A DNA stretch of 64,000 bases. Source: Moraxellaceae bacterium (lineage in GTDB: Bacteria; Pseudomonadota; Gammaproteobacteria; Pseudomonadales; Moraxellaceae). The stretch lies in contig JACKNZ010000017.1 of assembly GCA_024234595.1 (NCBI GenBank), positions 1 to 64,000 on the forward strand. The letters run 5' to 3'. The translations under genes were made by a program, and so were the position numbers. Each line of letters starts with the position of its first letter. The first letter of the stretch is position 1. Under the pieces are notes generated by a model that saw only the letters and a program-made list of their open reading frames with translations, had not been told where the DNA came from and did not search any database. Below, in pieces: positions 44,560 through 53,823 of this stretch.

Positions 44560-46335
44560 ATGCCAATTTATAAAGCTCCTCTGCGTGATATGCAGTTTGT
44601 ATTAAATGAAGTATTTGATGCCAACAACTTTTGGCAAAACAACGCCAAATTAAATCATGTTGATGGCGATACCGTGAATGCCATTTTAGAAACGATGGCT
44701 CAATTTAGCGAAGATATTTTATTACCCATCAACCGTAGTGGTGATGAAGAAGGTTGTACCTTTAACAATGGTGTTGTCACTGTGCCAACTGGTTTTAAAG
44801 AAGCCTTCAAACAATATGCTGAAGGTGGTTGGATTGGTTTAGGTGCAGACGAGCAATTTGGCGGTCAAAGCATGCCAAAAATGTTAACCGTCTTAACCGA
44901 TGAAATGTTATTTGCAACGAACCCATCCTTTACCTTGTATCCTTTGTTAACCATTGGTGCAGGTATGGCGATGACTCAACACGCGAGTGAAGAGTTAAAA
45001 AATACCTATTTGCCAAAAATGTACTCTGGTGAATGGTCTGGTACGATGTGTTTAACAGAACCACATTCTGGTACTGATTTAGGTATTATCCGCACTAAAG
45101 CCGAACCACAAGCTGACGGCACATTTAAAATCACGGGTACTAAAATCTTTATTACGGGTGGCGAACACAACATGACCGAAAATCATGTGCATTTAGTGTT
45201 GGCTAAATTACCCGATGCACCTGCTGGTTCTCGTGGTATTTCTTTATTCTTAGTGCCTAAGTTTATGGTGAATGCTGACGGTAGCGTGGGTGAGCGTAAT
45301 GCGGTAGGTGCTGGTTCTATTGAACACAAAATGGGTATTAAAGGCTCTGCAACCTGTGTCATGAACTTTGATGGTGCAACTGGCTTTTTAATTGGTAAAG
45401 TCAACGAAGGCTTAGCCGCCATGTTCGTAATGATGAACTACGAACGTTTATCTATGGGTATTCAAGGTCTAGGGGCTTCTGAAGCGGCTTACCAAAATGC
45501 GGCTGCTTATGCCCGTGACCGTTTACAAGGCCGTTCTGCAACTGGTACAAAAATGCCAGAAAAGAATGCCGACAGCATTTTAGTACATCCAGACGTTCGT
45601 CGTATGTTATTAAAAATTCGTGCTAACAACGAAGCAGGTCGTGCCTTTGCTTTATATACCGCACAACAATTGGATTTAACTAAGTTTAGTGATGATGCAG
45701 AAGTGCGCAAAGCAGCGGCTGATCGTGTCGCGTTATTAACACCCGTTGTTAAAGCGTACTTGACCGATAAAGGTTTAGAAAACTGTATCGAAGGTCAACA
45801 AGTATTAGGTGGTCATGGTTTTATTCGTGAATGGGGCTTAGAGCAATGGGTACGTGATACCCGTATTTCGCAAATTTACGAAGGTACCAATGGTGTGCAA
45901 GCGCATGACTTGATGGGTCGTAAAGTAGCCAAAAACAACGGTGTATTTGTGGCTTCTTATGTGGCCGAAATTCGTGAATTTAATGCAAGCTTAGCAGGCA
46001 ATGCTAATTTAGCCTTTATGTACGATGCCTTAGAGCAAGCTATTCAAGACATTGAAAGTGCAACACAATTTGTTGTGGCACAATCTCAGCAAAACCCTGA
46101 CCAAATCAATGCAGCGGCGGTTGATTATTTACACGCCTTTGGTTTGTTAAGTTTTGCTTATATGTTTGCCAAAATTGCTAAGGCTGCTGATGGCAAAGCC
46201 GATACTTTCTATGCCGACAAATTACGTTTGGCTAAATTCTTTGCTACACGTATGTTGCCAGAGTTAAAGTCACGAGTTGCTAGCTTACAAGCAGGCTCTG
46301 AGGTGATGATGGATTTTGATATGGCTTATTTCTAA
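44560..46335 (+). CDS. Acyl-CoA dehydrogenase, long C-terminal type, copy 2
   Basis: This 591-residue paralog of the preceding gene has the same motifs: TMCLTEPHSGTDLGIIRTKA, GTKIFITGGEHNM and IYEGTNGVQAHDLMGRK (catalytic Glu). Both share MxxYKAPLRDMQFVLxEV at the N-terminus. AAAGGAAC precedes the ATG. A tandem pair of these proteins is common in the group and probably covers different chain lengths; this cannot be read here. The leader holds a REP palindrome. Confidence 0.94.
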   Translation: MPIYKAPLRDMQFVLNEVFDANNFWQNNAKLNHVDGDTVNAILETMAQFSEDILLPINRSGDEEGCTFNNGVVTVPTGFKEAFKQYAEGGWIGLGADEQFGGQSMPKMLTVLTDEMLFATNPSFTLYPLLTIGAGMAMTQHASEELKNTYLPKMYSGEWSGTMCLTEPHSGTDLGIIRTKAEPQADGTFKITGTKIFITGGEHNMTENHVHLVLAKLPDAPAGSRGISLFLVPKFMVNADGSVGERNAVGAGSIEHKMGIKGSATCVMNFDGATGFLIGKVNEGLAAMFVMMNYERLSMGIQGLGASEAAYQNAAAYARDRLQGRSATGTKMPEKNADSILVHPDVRRMLLKIRANNEAGRAFALYTAQQLDLTKFSDDAEVRKAAADRVALLTPVVKAYLTDKGLENCIEGQQVLGGHGFIREWGLEQWVRDTRISQIYEGTNGVQAHDLMGRKVAKNNGVFVASYVAEIREFNASLAGNANLAFMYDALEQAIQDIESATQFVVAQSQQNPDQINAAAVDYLHAFGLLSFAYMFAKIAKAADGKADTFYADKLRLAKFFATRMLPELKSRVASLQAGSEVMMDFDMAYF

Positions 46336-46355
46336 GCTTTATTGAATCTTTAAAG

Positions 46356-46382
46356 AAAAGGAGTGATTTCACTCCTTTTTTA
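46356..46382 (+). terminator. Terminator after the second acyl-CoA dehydrogenase
   Basis: AAAAGGAGTG and CACTCCTTTT form a 10-bp stem around ATTT, followed by more T's. Confidence 0.85.
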
Positions 46383-46456
46383 TTGCTTAAAATACACAAA
46401 AGGGATGTTTAATGGTACTCTTAAAAGACTTTAAATGAGTTTTTGGAGTCACAATA

Positions 46457-46705
46457 ATGACTAATATGATTCATGCCCGAATCACTGCAAGTATTAGTGA
46501 GCTAAAAAAATCACCTATGCAAACCATTGCCGCTGGGCATGGTGAGCCGATTGCCATATTAAATCGGAATACGCCAGCTTTTTACTGTATTCCTGCAGAA
46601 TTATATGAACAAATGTTGGAGCAATTAGAGGATATAGAGCTTAATCGGATTGCTGATGCACGCATGAGCCAAGCGCGTATTAAGGTCGATATCAATGAGC
46701 TATAA
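46457..46705 (+). CDS. Antitoxin of Phd/YefM/StbD type
   Basis: The 82-residue protein begins MTNMIHARITASISELKKSPMQ, with ISELKKSPMQTIAAGHGEPIAILNRNTPAFYCIP, the N-terminal DNA-binding fold of StbD/YefM antitoxins. A GGAG site precedes the ATG. It overlaps the toxin start by 11 bases and should be expressed first. The C-terminal third is charged and would bind the toxin. Confidence 0.88.
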   Translation: MTNMIHARITASISELKKSPMQTIAAGHGEPIAILNRNTPAFYCIPAELYEQMLEQLEDIELNRIADARMSQARIKVDINEL

Positions 46706-46979
46706 TCTTGAATTTCGAGAAGAAGCTCTCAAAGAATGGCAAAAGCTAAATCATAGTATTAAACAACCACTCAAGAAAAAATTACTTAAAGTTTTAGAAA
46801 ATCCTAGAGTACCTAAAAATCAGCTTTCGGGACACAATAATCGTTATAAAATTAAATTGCGCTCTGCTGGTTATAGACTGGTATATGAAGTGATAGATGA
46901 GCAAGTCGTCGTGTTGGTGATAGCGATTGCTAAACGAGAAAATAATGACGTTTATGAACGTGCCGATAACAGGCGTTAG
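46695..46979 (+). CDS. RelE/StbE-family toxin
   Basis: This 94-residue basic protein reads MSYNLEFREEALKEWQKLN, then a middle RVPKNQLSGHNNRYKIKLRSAGYRLVYEV split across residues 36-63, and ends VLVIAIAKRENNDVYE, all of which fit RelE/StbE ribosome-dependent mRNA endonucleases. It overlaps its antitoxin by 11 bases (translational coupling). As usual for this family, the toxin cleaves mRNA at the ribosome A site, so its expression arrests translation. Confidence 0.9.
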   Translation: MSYNLEFREEALKEWQKLNHSIKQPLKKKLLKVLENPRVPKNQLSGHNNRYKIKLRSAGYRLVYEVIDEQVVVLVIAIAKRENNDVYERADNRR

Positions 46980-46985
46980 TCTTTT

Positions 46986-47993
46986 ATGAATAAGCTTTTA
47001 AAAGGGATCTGTTTGGCTTGCTGTACAAGTATTGCTTTTGCCGAGCCACAAGTGCTTGCCACGCCTGAGTCAACTTCAGAAATTACAATCCCTCAAACAT
47101 CAAACCAGTCGTCTGCCATATCAACATCGTGCATTAAGCGTGATGACGAAGGTCGATTTTTAGGTTGGGTGGACAATCAACATTGTTTGGTATCGTTCAG
47201 AGCAACGCAAACGGCACAGTGGCTAGACAGTCTGTTTGGTCAAAGCGAAGATAGTCAAGACAGTATAGGACGCATCCGTATTATTAACGATTTAATATGG
47301 ACAGAAGGCAGTGGACTCAGTGGTAAAACACGTATTCGGGCTTCCGCTAAATTACCTAATGCTAAGCGGCGTTTTAGTCTAGTGATTAGTGATGAGGATG
47401 ACAGGCTATATCCAAATAGTGGTACGCAAACAACCACTCAATCCGAAACTACCAGTGCCGCGCTTCGTTGGTTGCCTAATATTGCTTCACAAGTTAAGTA
47501 CAGTGTCGATTTAGGTGCACACAGTACCGATGTTTTTACCCGCTTACGTGCTCAGCGAGAGTGGCGTATCACCAATAACTCAATTTTTAGATTGAGAGAA
47601 AGTGTGCGTTATGGTTTAAAAAGCGAGCTAAAATCGGTGACACAAGCCGAAGTTGAACGTTTGCTGAACGATAAAACCGTACTGCGATTAAGTAGTGCTG
47701 TGCAATATTGGCAAAATGAGCCTGACCCTGTCGGATTACGTTGGTCGCAAGATAATAGTGTTTTGCATCGTATTAGCCGTCAAAAAAGTATTGCCTATGG
47801 CTTAACTTTAGAGGGGGTACAACAACCGTCATGGCAAGTGAGTAGCGATAGATTATTTGTGCTGTATCGACAGTCATTTTGGCGGCCTTGGTTGTATTAT
47901 GAATTAGAACCGCAATTAGTGCGTGATTGGACACAGCACAAAGACGTGACATCGTTATTAGTATTTAGAATAGAGGCAAATTTTGGCAACTAA
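46986..47993 (+). CDS. Unrecognised exported protein, possibly beta-barrel
   Basis: The 335-residue protein has a signal peptide (about 1-19, MNKLLKGICLACCTSIAFA-EPQ). The mature protein has many alternating hydrophobic/polar stretches with aromatic residues (RWLPN, VQYWQ, RQSFWRPWLYYELEPQL) that suggest an outer-membrane beta-barrel, though it ends in ANFGN and not in a terminal Phe. I recognise no family. It lies seven bases after the RelE toxin and overlaps the next gene by 11 bases, so it may work with that protein. Confidence 0.65.
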   Translation: MNKLLKGICLACCTSIAFAEPQVLATPESTSEITIPQTSNQSSAISTSCIKRDDEGRFLGWVDNQHCLVSFRATQTAQWLDSLFGQSEDSQDSIGRIRIINDLIWTEGSGLSGKTRIRASAKLPNAKRRFSLVISDEDDRLYPNSGTQTTTQSETTSAALRWLPNIASQVKYSVDLGAHSTDVFTRLRAQREWRITNNSIFRLRESVRYGLKSELKSVTQAEVERLLNDKTVLRLSSAVQYWQNEPDPVGLRWSQDNSVLHRISRQKSIAYGLTLEGVQQPSWQVSSDRLFVLYRQSFWRPWLYYELEPQLVRDWTQHKDVTSLLVFRIEANFGN

Positions 47994-49011
47994 TCCCCAG
48001 CGTATGCAATTTAATCAATCGCTTAAGTCTAATTTTGTAGAGTCTTTTAGTTTTAGAGGTCATAGTGCCGATGGACGTTATGCCTTTGTGATAGAGCATC
48101 GTTTGCACCAAACAGCGCAAGGTGTGGTATTAACCCTATCTTTGGCCTGTTTTGATAAACAGCTCACCAAAACCTATACCATTCATGAGCAACAATTATT
48201 GTCGTCGTCACAGCTAGAGGCGTTTTTGGCACAAAAGACATGGCAGCAATGTGTGTTTAGCTTACAGTCGGGTAGTTTTTTTGAAATAGGCCACGATGTG
48301 TTACGCGGTAAATTGCACAGTCATGCAGGGAGTTTTAGTTGGCATTTACGTTTGCAGCGTCATCATCAAACATGGCAGTTAAATAATCGGTTTTGGTATT
48401 TAGTCCCGTTTTGGCCGCGTCATAAACTACAATTGGCTGATATTAATATTAAATATTTGGGTAAAATTAATAGTTCACATGTCGATTGGGCGGGTGATTT
48501 TAAAGGCAGTAGCTGTCATTATTGGGGGTATGGTTATCCTAACGAATATGCCGTTGCGCTTACACATCAATTTAACAGTAATCGCGAGGGCTTTTTTTGT
48601 GGCTTTAGCCAACGTCCAGCTGCAAAAATAGCGTTTAATTTACCGTATTGTAGTTTGGCAACCCTAAAAATAGGTCAAAAAACTTATCATTTTCAAGAGT
48701 TAACACAATGCTTACGTCATCAAGTGACAGCTTTGGATGACTATCATTGGCATATTCGTTATCAAAATGCCGATTATATGTTAGAAGTAGAAATCGAGGG
48801 TGCAAATCCACGTTTAACACCGTGGGTGTCGTGGCAAGATATGTCATCAAACGTCATCAAAGCCAGTCCTTTTGCACAAGGCAAGTTTACTTTATATCAT
48901 CGGCAAAGTTTGCAGGTAGAGGAGTGTTTGCACAGTCAACAGGTATTTTTACAAAGCCGTTTGCCCGAAAATACAGCTTCATCAGACGAAGGTTTTTGGC
49001 TTAGCCCCTAA
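47983..49011 (+). CDS. Unrecognised protein, 342 residues
   Basis: No signal peptide is visible. The central WAGDFKGSSCHYWGYGYPNEYAVAL segment (about 165-189, quoted in part) and its many Trp, His and Tyr residues suggest a beta-rich fold; a distant lipocalin/CrtC-like similarity is a guess. The start is a TTG at 47983, six bases after AGAGG, overlapping the upstream gene by 11 bases; the first ATG (48004) has no ribosome site. Its last 11 bases overlap the convergent histidine kinase gene. Confidence 0.6.
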   Translation: MATNPQRMQFNQSLKSNFVESFSFRGHSADGRYAFVIEHRLHQTAQGVVLTLSLACFDKQLTKTYTIHEQQLLSSSQLEAFLAQKTWQQCVFSLQSGSFFEIGHDVLRGKLHSHAGSFSWHLRLQRHHQTWQLNNRFWYLVPFWPRHKLQLADINIKYLGKINSSHVDWAGDFKGSSCHYWGYGYPNEYAVALTHQFNSNREGFFCGFSQRPAAKIAFNLPYCSLATLKIGQKTYHFQELTQCLRHQVTALDDYHWHIRYQNADYMLEVEIEGANPRLTPWVSWQDMSSNVIKASPFAQGKFTLYHRQSLQVEECLHSQQVFLQSRLPENTASSDEGFWLSP

Positions 49012-51181
49012 TGGCTTCGAGCAAGGCATTTTGCAAATCCCCTAACTCAATGGGTTTGCTCAAATGTTTATTCATGCCCGCATTAAAGGCTTTTTGCTTT
49101 TGCTCATCCAGAATGTGTGCAGTTAACGCAAAAATAGGCATCGCCTCTCGATGCTCTTGTCGTTCCCAACGCCTAATTTCTTGGGTAGCCGTGTAGCCAT
49201 CCATAATTGGCATGTCACAATCCATCAAAATTACATCAAAATCACCGTGCATGGCACTTTGTAATGCCTCGCGACCATTGCTGACAATGGTATGCTCTAT
49301 GCCCAATTTTTGCATCATGCCTCTAATGACTTTTTGGCTAAGCTGATTATCTTCGGCAATTAACACTTTTATTTTGCCTAAATGGCCTGTTTGATTAGCG
49401 GCAGGCGTAGCAATATTTTGTTGACGTTTCAGCTCTTGACTAATCACTTGACGTAATTGTTTGCTGGTAATGGGTTTGCTAATCACTCGATGAATGCCTG
49501 CATTGCGTGCCAAATTTTGAATATTATTTTGGCGCAACCCTGTCAGCATAATCAAAATAACATCATTGGTAATCAACGAGTCCTCTTTTAGGCGTGCGCC
49601 TAGCTGTAGGCCACTCATACCAGGCATTTGATAATCCATAATAATGACATCAAAAGACTGGCCTAAATTAGCGGCATTGCGCGCCACCGCAAGAGCCTCA
49701 GTGCCGTTTTCGGCGGTACTAACGCGCATTCCCCATTGGCTGGCTTGTTCAGCTAATACCTTTGTTACAGTACGATTGTCATCAACCACTAATAAACGCT
49801 TGCCTGCAAAAGACGCTATAAATTCGGTGGTGGACTCACTTAACAGACTACTTGGCGTTTTGAGGGGCAGGGTGAAGGAAAATAATGCGCCTTCATAGGG
49901 GATACTATCAACCTCTAAATGGCCACCCATTTGCTCAATTAACTGAATACATTGTGCCAAGCTAGGGCCAATATGCCATGTGTCGGTATGTTCGTTGTTG
50001 GGAGTATGAGAGGCTTTAAACAATAGGCCAATTTGAGCTTCTGATAAGCCAATACCTGTATCTTGCACACTAAATTGAATGCCAAGTGACTGATTAAATA
50101 TGGTGTTTTTTAGACTGATGACAATTTCGCCATGTTCGGTAAAACGCAAAGCATTATGAATAAATCGGCATAAAATTTGACGCAAACGTACCGCATCGCC
50201 TAAAACCTCTTTGGGTAGCGCGGAGTCAATATAACTAATCAGCTCAACCCCTTTGTCATCGGCACGACTCTTAAATATATCAAGGCAATAATGCACCAAT
50301 TCCGTAATATCAAAAATTTCTTCTAAAATCGTGAAGTCTTTTTCGGTATTATTGCTAGAGTCTAAACGGTCGTTAATTAAATGGAGTAAGGCATTGCCTG
50401 ATGCTTGAATGGTTTGAGTATAGTCGCGTTGAGTTGGACTGAGTTGGGTATCTAGTAACAGTTCGGTCATACCCAAAATGCCACTTAAAGGCGTACGCAT
50501 ATCGTGACTGAGGGCGATGAGTTGTTTGCTATGCTCTTCTTCGTTGGTGGTAGGCTGAACAGCAGTGTCATCTTGCTGTTGTTGATTAAAAGCGCGGTAT
50601 TGATGCTGTGCTACCAAATTCGTAAGCACCGAACCGACAATAAATGCCGTCATTAAGCCTTGAATCAGTAAGGTTTGAATGCTAAATGCAATACTCACTA
50701 GCGCGAGATTGTAGCCCACAGTCATCAATAAAATGCATAACAATAGGGTGCGAATATGGTATCTTTTAAAAACATTTTTAGGATATAAACTAATAAATAA
50801 AAACAATGAGCTAAAGATATGGCTCAGACTGGCAAGGCTAAAAGCAAAAAAAGACGGTAAAAATAGTGTGCTGATACTGGCAACCGCTATCATCGCCTGA
50901 TAAATATAAAAGCGTTTTTGCTCGTAGTCTGTTGGTTGGCATAAAAAACGTATTTGCTCACTGAGAGCTAACAGTGGTAAAAGGCTTAATAACGCCAAGA
51001 TATTGCTATGTGAGGTGGCTACATCGGCCAAAAAAAAGATAAAAACAGCGCAGGGGCTAGCAACAAACAGAGCATAGCGGACATATAAATTATTAGGATA
51101 ACGTTCGAGCCACGGTGCTAAACTACAGGCAATGCAAAAACCTAATGCCAAAATCAGATGCCAAGTGCCAGCTAAGACCAT
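49001..51181 (-). CDS. Hybrid sensor histidine kinase with two receiver domains
   Basis: The N-terminal part (about 1-195) has about seven membrane segments. The kinase core follows: HisKA with ALSHDMRTPLSGILGMTELL (phospho-His), then HATPase with FIHNALRFTEHGEI and QDTGIGLS. Two receiver domains come next, with phospho-acceptor Asps in IIMDYQMPGMSG and ILMDCDMPIMDG. No Hpt domain is present, so a separate phosphotransfer partner is expected. The ATG at 51181 gives 726 residues. A longer frame begins with a GTG at 51253, but its first ~24 codons lie mostly in a MITE, so I prefer the shorter start. The sensed signal is unknown. Confidence 0.87.
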   Translation of the reverse strand: MVLAGTWHLILALGFCIACSLAPWLERYPNNLYVRYALFVASPCAVFIFFLADVATSHSNILALLSLLPLLALSEQIRFLCQPTDYEQKRFYIYQAMIAVASISTLFLPSFFAFSLASLSHIFSSLFLFISLYPKNVFKRYHIRTLLLCILLMTVGYNLALVSIAFSIQTLLIQGLMTAFIVGSVLTNLVAQHQYRAFNQQQQDDTAVQPTTNEEEHSKQLIALSHDMRTPLSGILGMTELLLDTQLSPTQRDYTQTIQASGNALLHLINDRLDSSNNTEKDFTILEEIFDITELVHYCLDIFKSRADDKGVELISYIDSALPKEVLGDAVRLRQILCRFIHNALRFTEHGEIVISLKNTIFNQSLGIQFSVQDTGIGLSEAQIGLLFKASHTPNNEHTDTWHIGPSLAQCIQLIEQMGGHLEVDSIPYEGALFSFTLPLKTPSSLLSESTTEFIASFAGKRLLVVDDNRTVTKVLAEQASQWGMRVSTAENGTEALAVARNAANLGQSFDVIIMDYQMPGMSGLQLGARLKEDSLITNDVILIMLTGLRQNNIQNLARNAGIHRVISKPITSKQLRQVISQELKRQQNIATPAANQTGHLGKIKVLIAEDNQLSQKVIRGMMQKLGIEHTIVSNGREALQSAMHGDFDVILMDCDMPIMDGYTATQEIRRWERQEHREAMPIFALTAHILDEQKQKAFNAGMNKHLSKPIELGDLQNALLEAIRG

Positions 51182-51208
51182 GAGCGCGTTCCAAAAACAG
51201 TGTAATAC

Positions 51209-51335
51209 AGGACTTACGCATTTCACCGAAATTAGCGCGTTTTGCACCCTCACCTCAACCCTCTCCCTCAGGGAGAGGGAGGAGCGTAGCAGAGGGTGAG
51301 GGCGTGAGCAAATAAGCGATAACCGCGTAAGTCCT
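51209..51335. mobile_element. MITE-like element, GGACTTACGC family, 127-bp form (copy B)
   Basis: Inverted orientation relative to the copy at 42332-42458 and the same 127-bp length. The REP core is present with the same flanks. Its left end overlaps the apparent N-terminal extension of the histidine kinase frame. Confidence 0.8.
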
Positions 51336-51441
51336 ATAGTAGCAAAAAATCGTTATAAATATTATGCGATAGGCTAACATATATTCAAAAATTGAGTAAC
51401 GCTTGTTAAATTTTGTTTGACATAAATAGGGAAGAAAAACC

Positions 51442-53676
51442 ATGTTAGAGACATTAAAACAACAATTAAGGCACTTTCCTATTTGGATGGGACTCGTCGT
51501 TTTGTCGTTATTTGTATTGTTAGAGTTGATTGCCATTAACAAGCCACACAGTGTTGCCGACGACTGGCTACAGCGTGTTGATACCTTAGTGTATGACTGG
51601 CGTTTTCAGGCATTTAAACCTCAACGTGCCGACAATGTACCTATAGTCATTATAGACGTCGATGAGCATAGCTTAAAACAAGAAGGGCGTTGGCCGTGGT
51701 CGCGTGATAAATTGGCGCAATTAGTGACGGCTTTGCAAAAACAACAAGTTAAACTTATCGGCTTTGACGTGGTGTTTTCGGAAGAAGAAAGAAACCCTGT
51801 TGCTCAAGTCTTGGCAAACTCTGCTTTAAGTGATAGTGCGCGTCAAGAACTGCAACCCTTGGTAGAGCAATTAGATGGCGACAAAAAGTTTGCCCAAGTG
51901 ATTCATCAAAATACTGTGTTAGGTTATTTTTTGCATGCCGCGGGGGGTATCAATGCTGGCGTATTACCAACCCCTTTATTAAAAATAGAAAAACGTGATT
52001 TAGAGAGTTTAAGCATTAACTATATGCCTGATTATACAGGTAATTTGCCCATGTTTGCGAAGTCCGCGCTCGGTGCTGGTTTTGTAAGTACCTTGCCCGA
52101 TGTTGATGGTGTCATGCGTCGTTCACCGTTGGTGTTGCGTTATGAAGAAGGTATCTACAGTGCTTTGTCTTTAGAGTTAGCACGATTGTATTTGGGGCAG
52201 CCCTATATCAAAGTGCAAAGTGTCAAAAGTGGCAATCAACTGCGCTTAGAGTCCATCATTTTGGGTAATCGAGTCATTTATACCGATGAGTCAGGTATGG
52301 CGCTTATTCCGTACAAAGGCAAAGGCAAAAGTTATCCCTTTATTTCGGCAACCGACGTTTTAAATGCAACAAAAGAAATACCCGTGCTTAAAAATGCCAT
52401 TGTGTTAGTGGGTACATCGGCCTTGGGACTAACGGACTTGCGTACTACACCCTTGCAAACGGGTTACCCGGGGGTAGAAATTCATGCCAACTTACTCGAT
52501 GCCATCATCCAAAGTACCGATAAAGTCAACCAAATGTATTATCGCCCCGATTGGGAGCCAGGTTTAACCTTTGTGATATTGATACTCAGTGGTTTAGCCT
52601 TTGTATGGGTATTACCGATGCTGGAACCTGCCTATATGTTGGTGGTTGCAGGCGCATGGTTGACCATGTTGGTGTTAACTAACTTAGTCGCATGGAAAGT
52701 AGGACACTTTGATTTTCCTTTGGCGATTTTGGTGTTATCGACCTTTAGTATTGCAATTTTAAATATTGGATATGGATTTTTGCTAACCAACAACCAAAAA
52801 CGCGAATTAAAAACCTTGTTTGGTCAATATGTGCCACCTGCTCATGTCGAAAAGATGTTAGAAAATCATCATTTAGCAGGTTTAGAGGGTGAGTCGCGCC
52901 ATATGACGGTCTTGTTTTCGGATATTCGCAGTTTTACTACCATTTCCGAAGGCTTAAAAGCGACCAAACTCAAACAAATGCTTAATGAGTTTTTTACCCC
53001 AATTACGGGCATTATCTTTCAGCATAATGGCACGATTGATAAATATGTCGGTGATATGGTGATGGCTTTTTGGAATGCACCGTTATTAGACCCCAATCAT
53101 GCCGAACACGCGATTGATGCCGCTTTAACGATGTTGGCTAAAGTCGAAGAATTAAAACCAATTTTTGTGGCCAAAGGATTACCAGAGATTGAGATTGGTG
53201 TTGGTTTAAACACGGGGTTTATGAACGTGGGTGACATGGGTTCGATGTATCGTCGAACTTATACGGTATTGGGTGATGCGGTTAATTTGGGATCGCGCCT
53301 CGAAAGTTTAACTAAATTTTATGGGGTTAAGTTGTTGGTAGGTGAGGGGACATTTGATTCAGCACCACAATTTTTGTATCGCATTGTCGATAAAATTATT
53401 GTTAAAGGTAAACGCGAGCCTGTGTTGGTATATGAGCCTGTTTGTCGCTTAGAAGATGCGAGTGAGGGGCGAAAACAACGTGTTGAGCAATATAATCAGG
53501 CTTTAGAACATTATTATAGTCGTGAGTGGGATGCTGCCGAAAAAATCTTGCGTCAATTACATAAGGCCGACCCTGAGCGTAAACTCTATAAAATGTATTT
53601 AGAACGGATTGATGAGCTTCGTTACGAAGTGTTGCCTGATGATTGGATGGGTGTGTTTGAACATCGCAGTAAGTAG
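51442..53676 (+). CDS. CHASE2-domain adenylate/guanylate cyclase (class III)
   Basis: The 744-residue protein starts with a membrane helix (about 14-30), then a CHASE2 extracytoplasmic sensor (about 40-335), further membrane helices (about 370-455), and a C-terminal class III cyclase domain (about 485-620). The cyclase motifs are VLFSDIRSFTTISEG with the first metal-binding Asp (about 494) and NGTIDKYVGDMVMAFWNAP with the second Asp (about 538). It would make cAMP (or cGMP) in response to an outer signal. A GGGAAG site precedes the ATG. It is divergent from the histidine kinase. Confidence 0.92.
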   Translation: MLETLKQQLRHFPIWMGLVVLSLFVLLELIAINKPHSVADDWLQRVDTLVYDWRFQAFKPQRADNVPIVIIDVDEHSLKQEGRWPWSRDKLAQLVTALQKQQVKLIGFDVVFSEEERNPVAQVLANSALSDSARQELQPLVEQLDGDKKFAQVIHQNTVLGYFLHAAGGINAGVLPTPLLKIEKRDLESLSINYMPDYTGNLPMFAKSALGAGFVSTLPDVDGVMRRSPLVLRYEEGIYSALSLELARLYLGQPYIKVQSVKSGNQLRLESIILGNRVIYTDESGMALIPYKGKGKSYPFISATDVLNATKEIPVLKNAIVLVGTSALGLTDLRTTPLQTGYPGVEIHANLLDAIIQSTDKVNQMYYRPDWEPGLTFVILILSGLAFVWVLPMLEPAYMLVVAGAWLTMLVLTNLVAWKVGHFDFPLAILVLSTFSIAILNIGYGFLLTNNQKRELKTLFGQYVPPAHVEKMLENHHLAGLEGESRHMTVLFSDIRSFTTISEGLKATKLKQMLNEFFTPITGIIFQHNGTIDKYVGDMVMAFWNAPLLDPNHAEHAIDAALTMLAKVEELKPIFVAKGLPEIEIGVGLNTGFMNVGDMGSMYRRTYTVLGDAVNLGSRLESLTKFYGVKLLVGEGTFDSAPQFLYRIVDKIIVKGKREPVLVYEPVCRLEDASEGRKQRVEQYNQALEHYYSREWDAAEKILRQLHKADPERKLYKMYLERIDELRYEVLPDDWMGVFEHRSK

Positions 53677-53679
53677 ATC

Positions 53680-53778
53680 AGGACTTACGCATTTTGCCAA
53701 AATTAGCGCGTTTTGTGAGCATACAACCGTAGAAAACGGTTGAAATGCGAACAAATAAGCGATAACCGCGTAAGTCCT
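53680..53778. mobile_element. MITE-like element, GGACTTACGC family, 99-bp form (copy C)
   Basis: Terminal repeats AGGACTTACGC and GCGTAAGTCCT with a 99-bp span. The left arm (ATTTTGCCAAAATTAGCGCG) and right arm (AACAAATAAGCGATAACCGCG, shown in part) match the 127-bp copies, but the core differs (AACCGTAGAAAACGGTT palindrome and no REP). The element is 3' of the cyclase gene. Confidence 0.8.
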
Positions 53779-53823
53779 AAGATTATAGTAGTAGGGTGGG
53801 TTATTAACCCACCACAATAGCAA

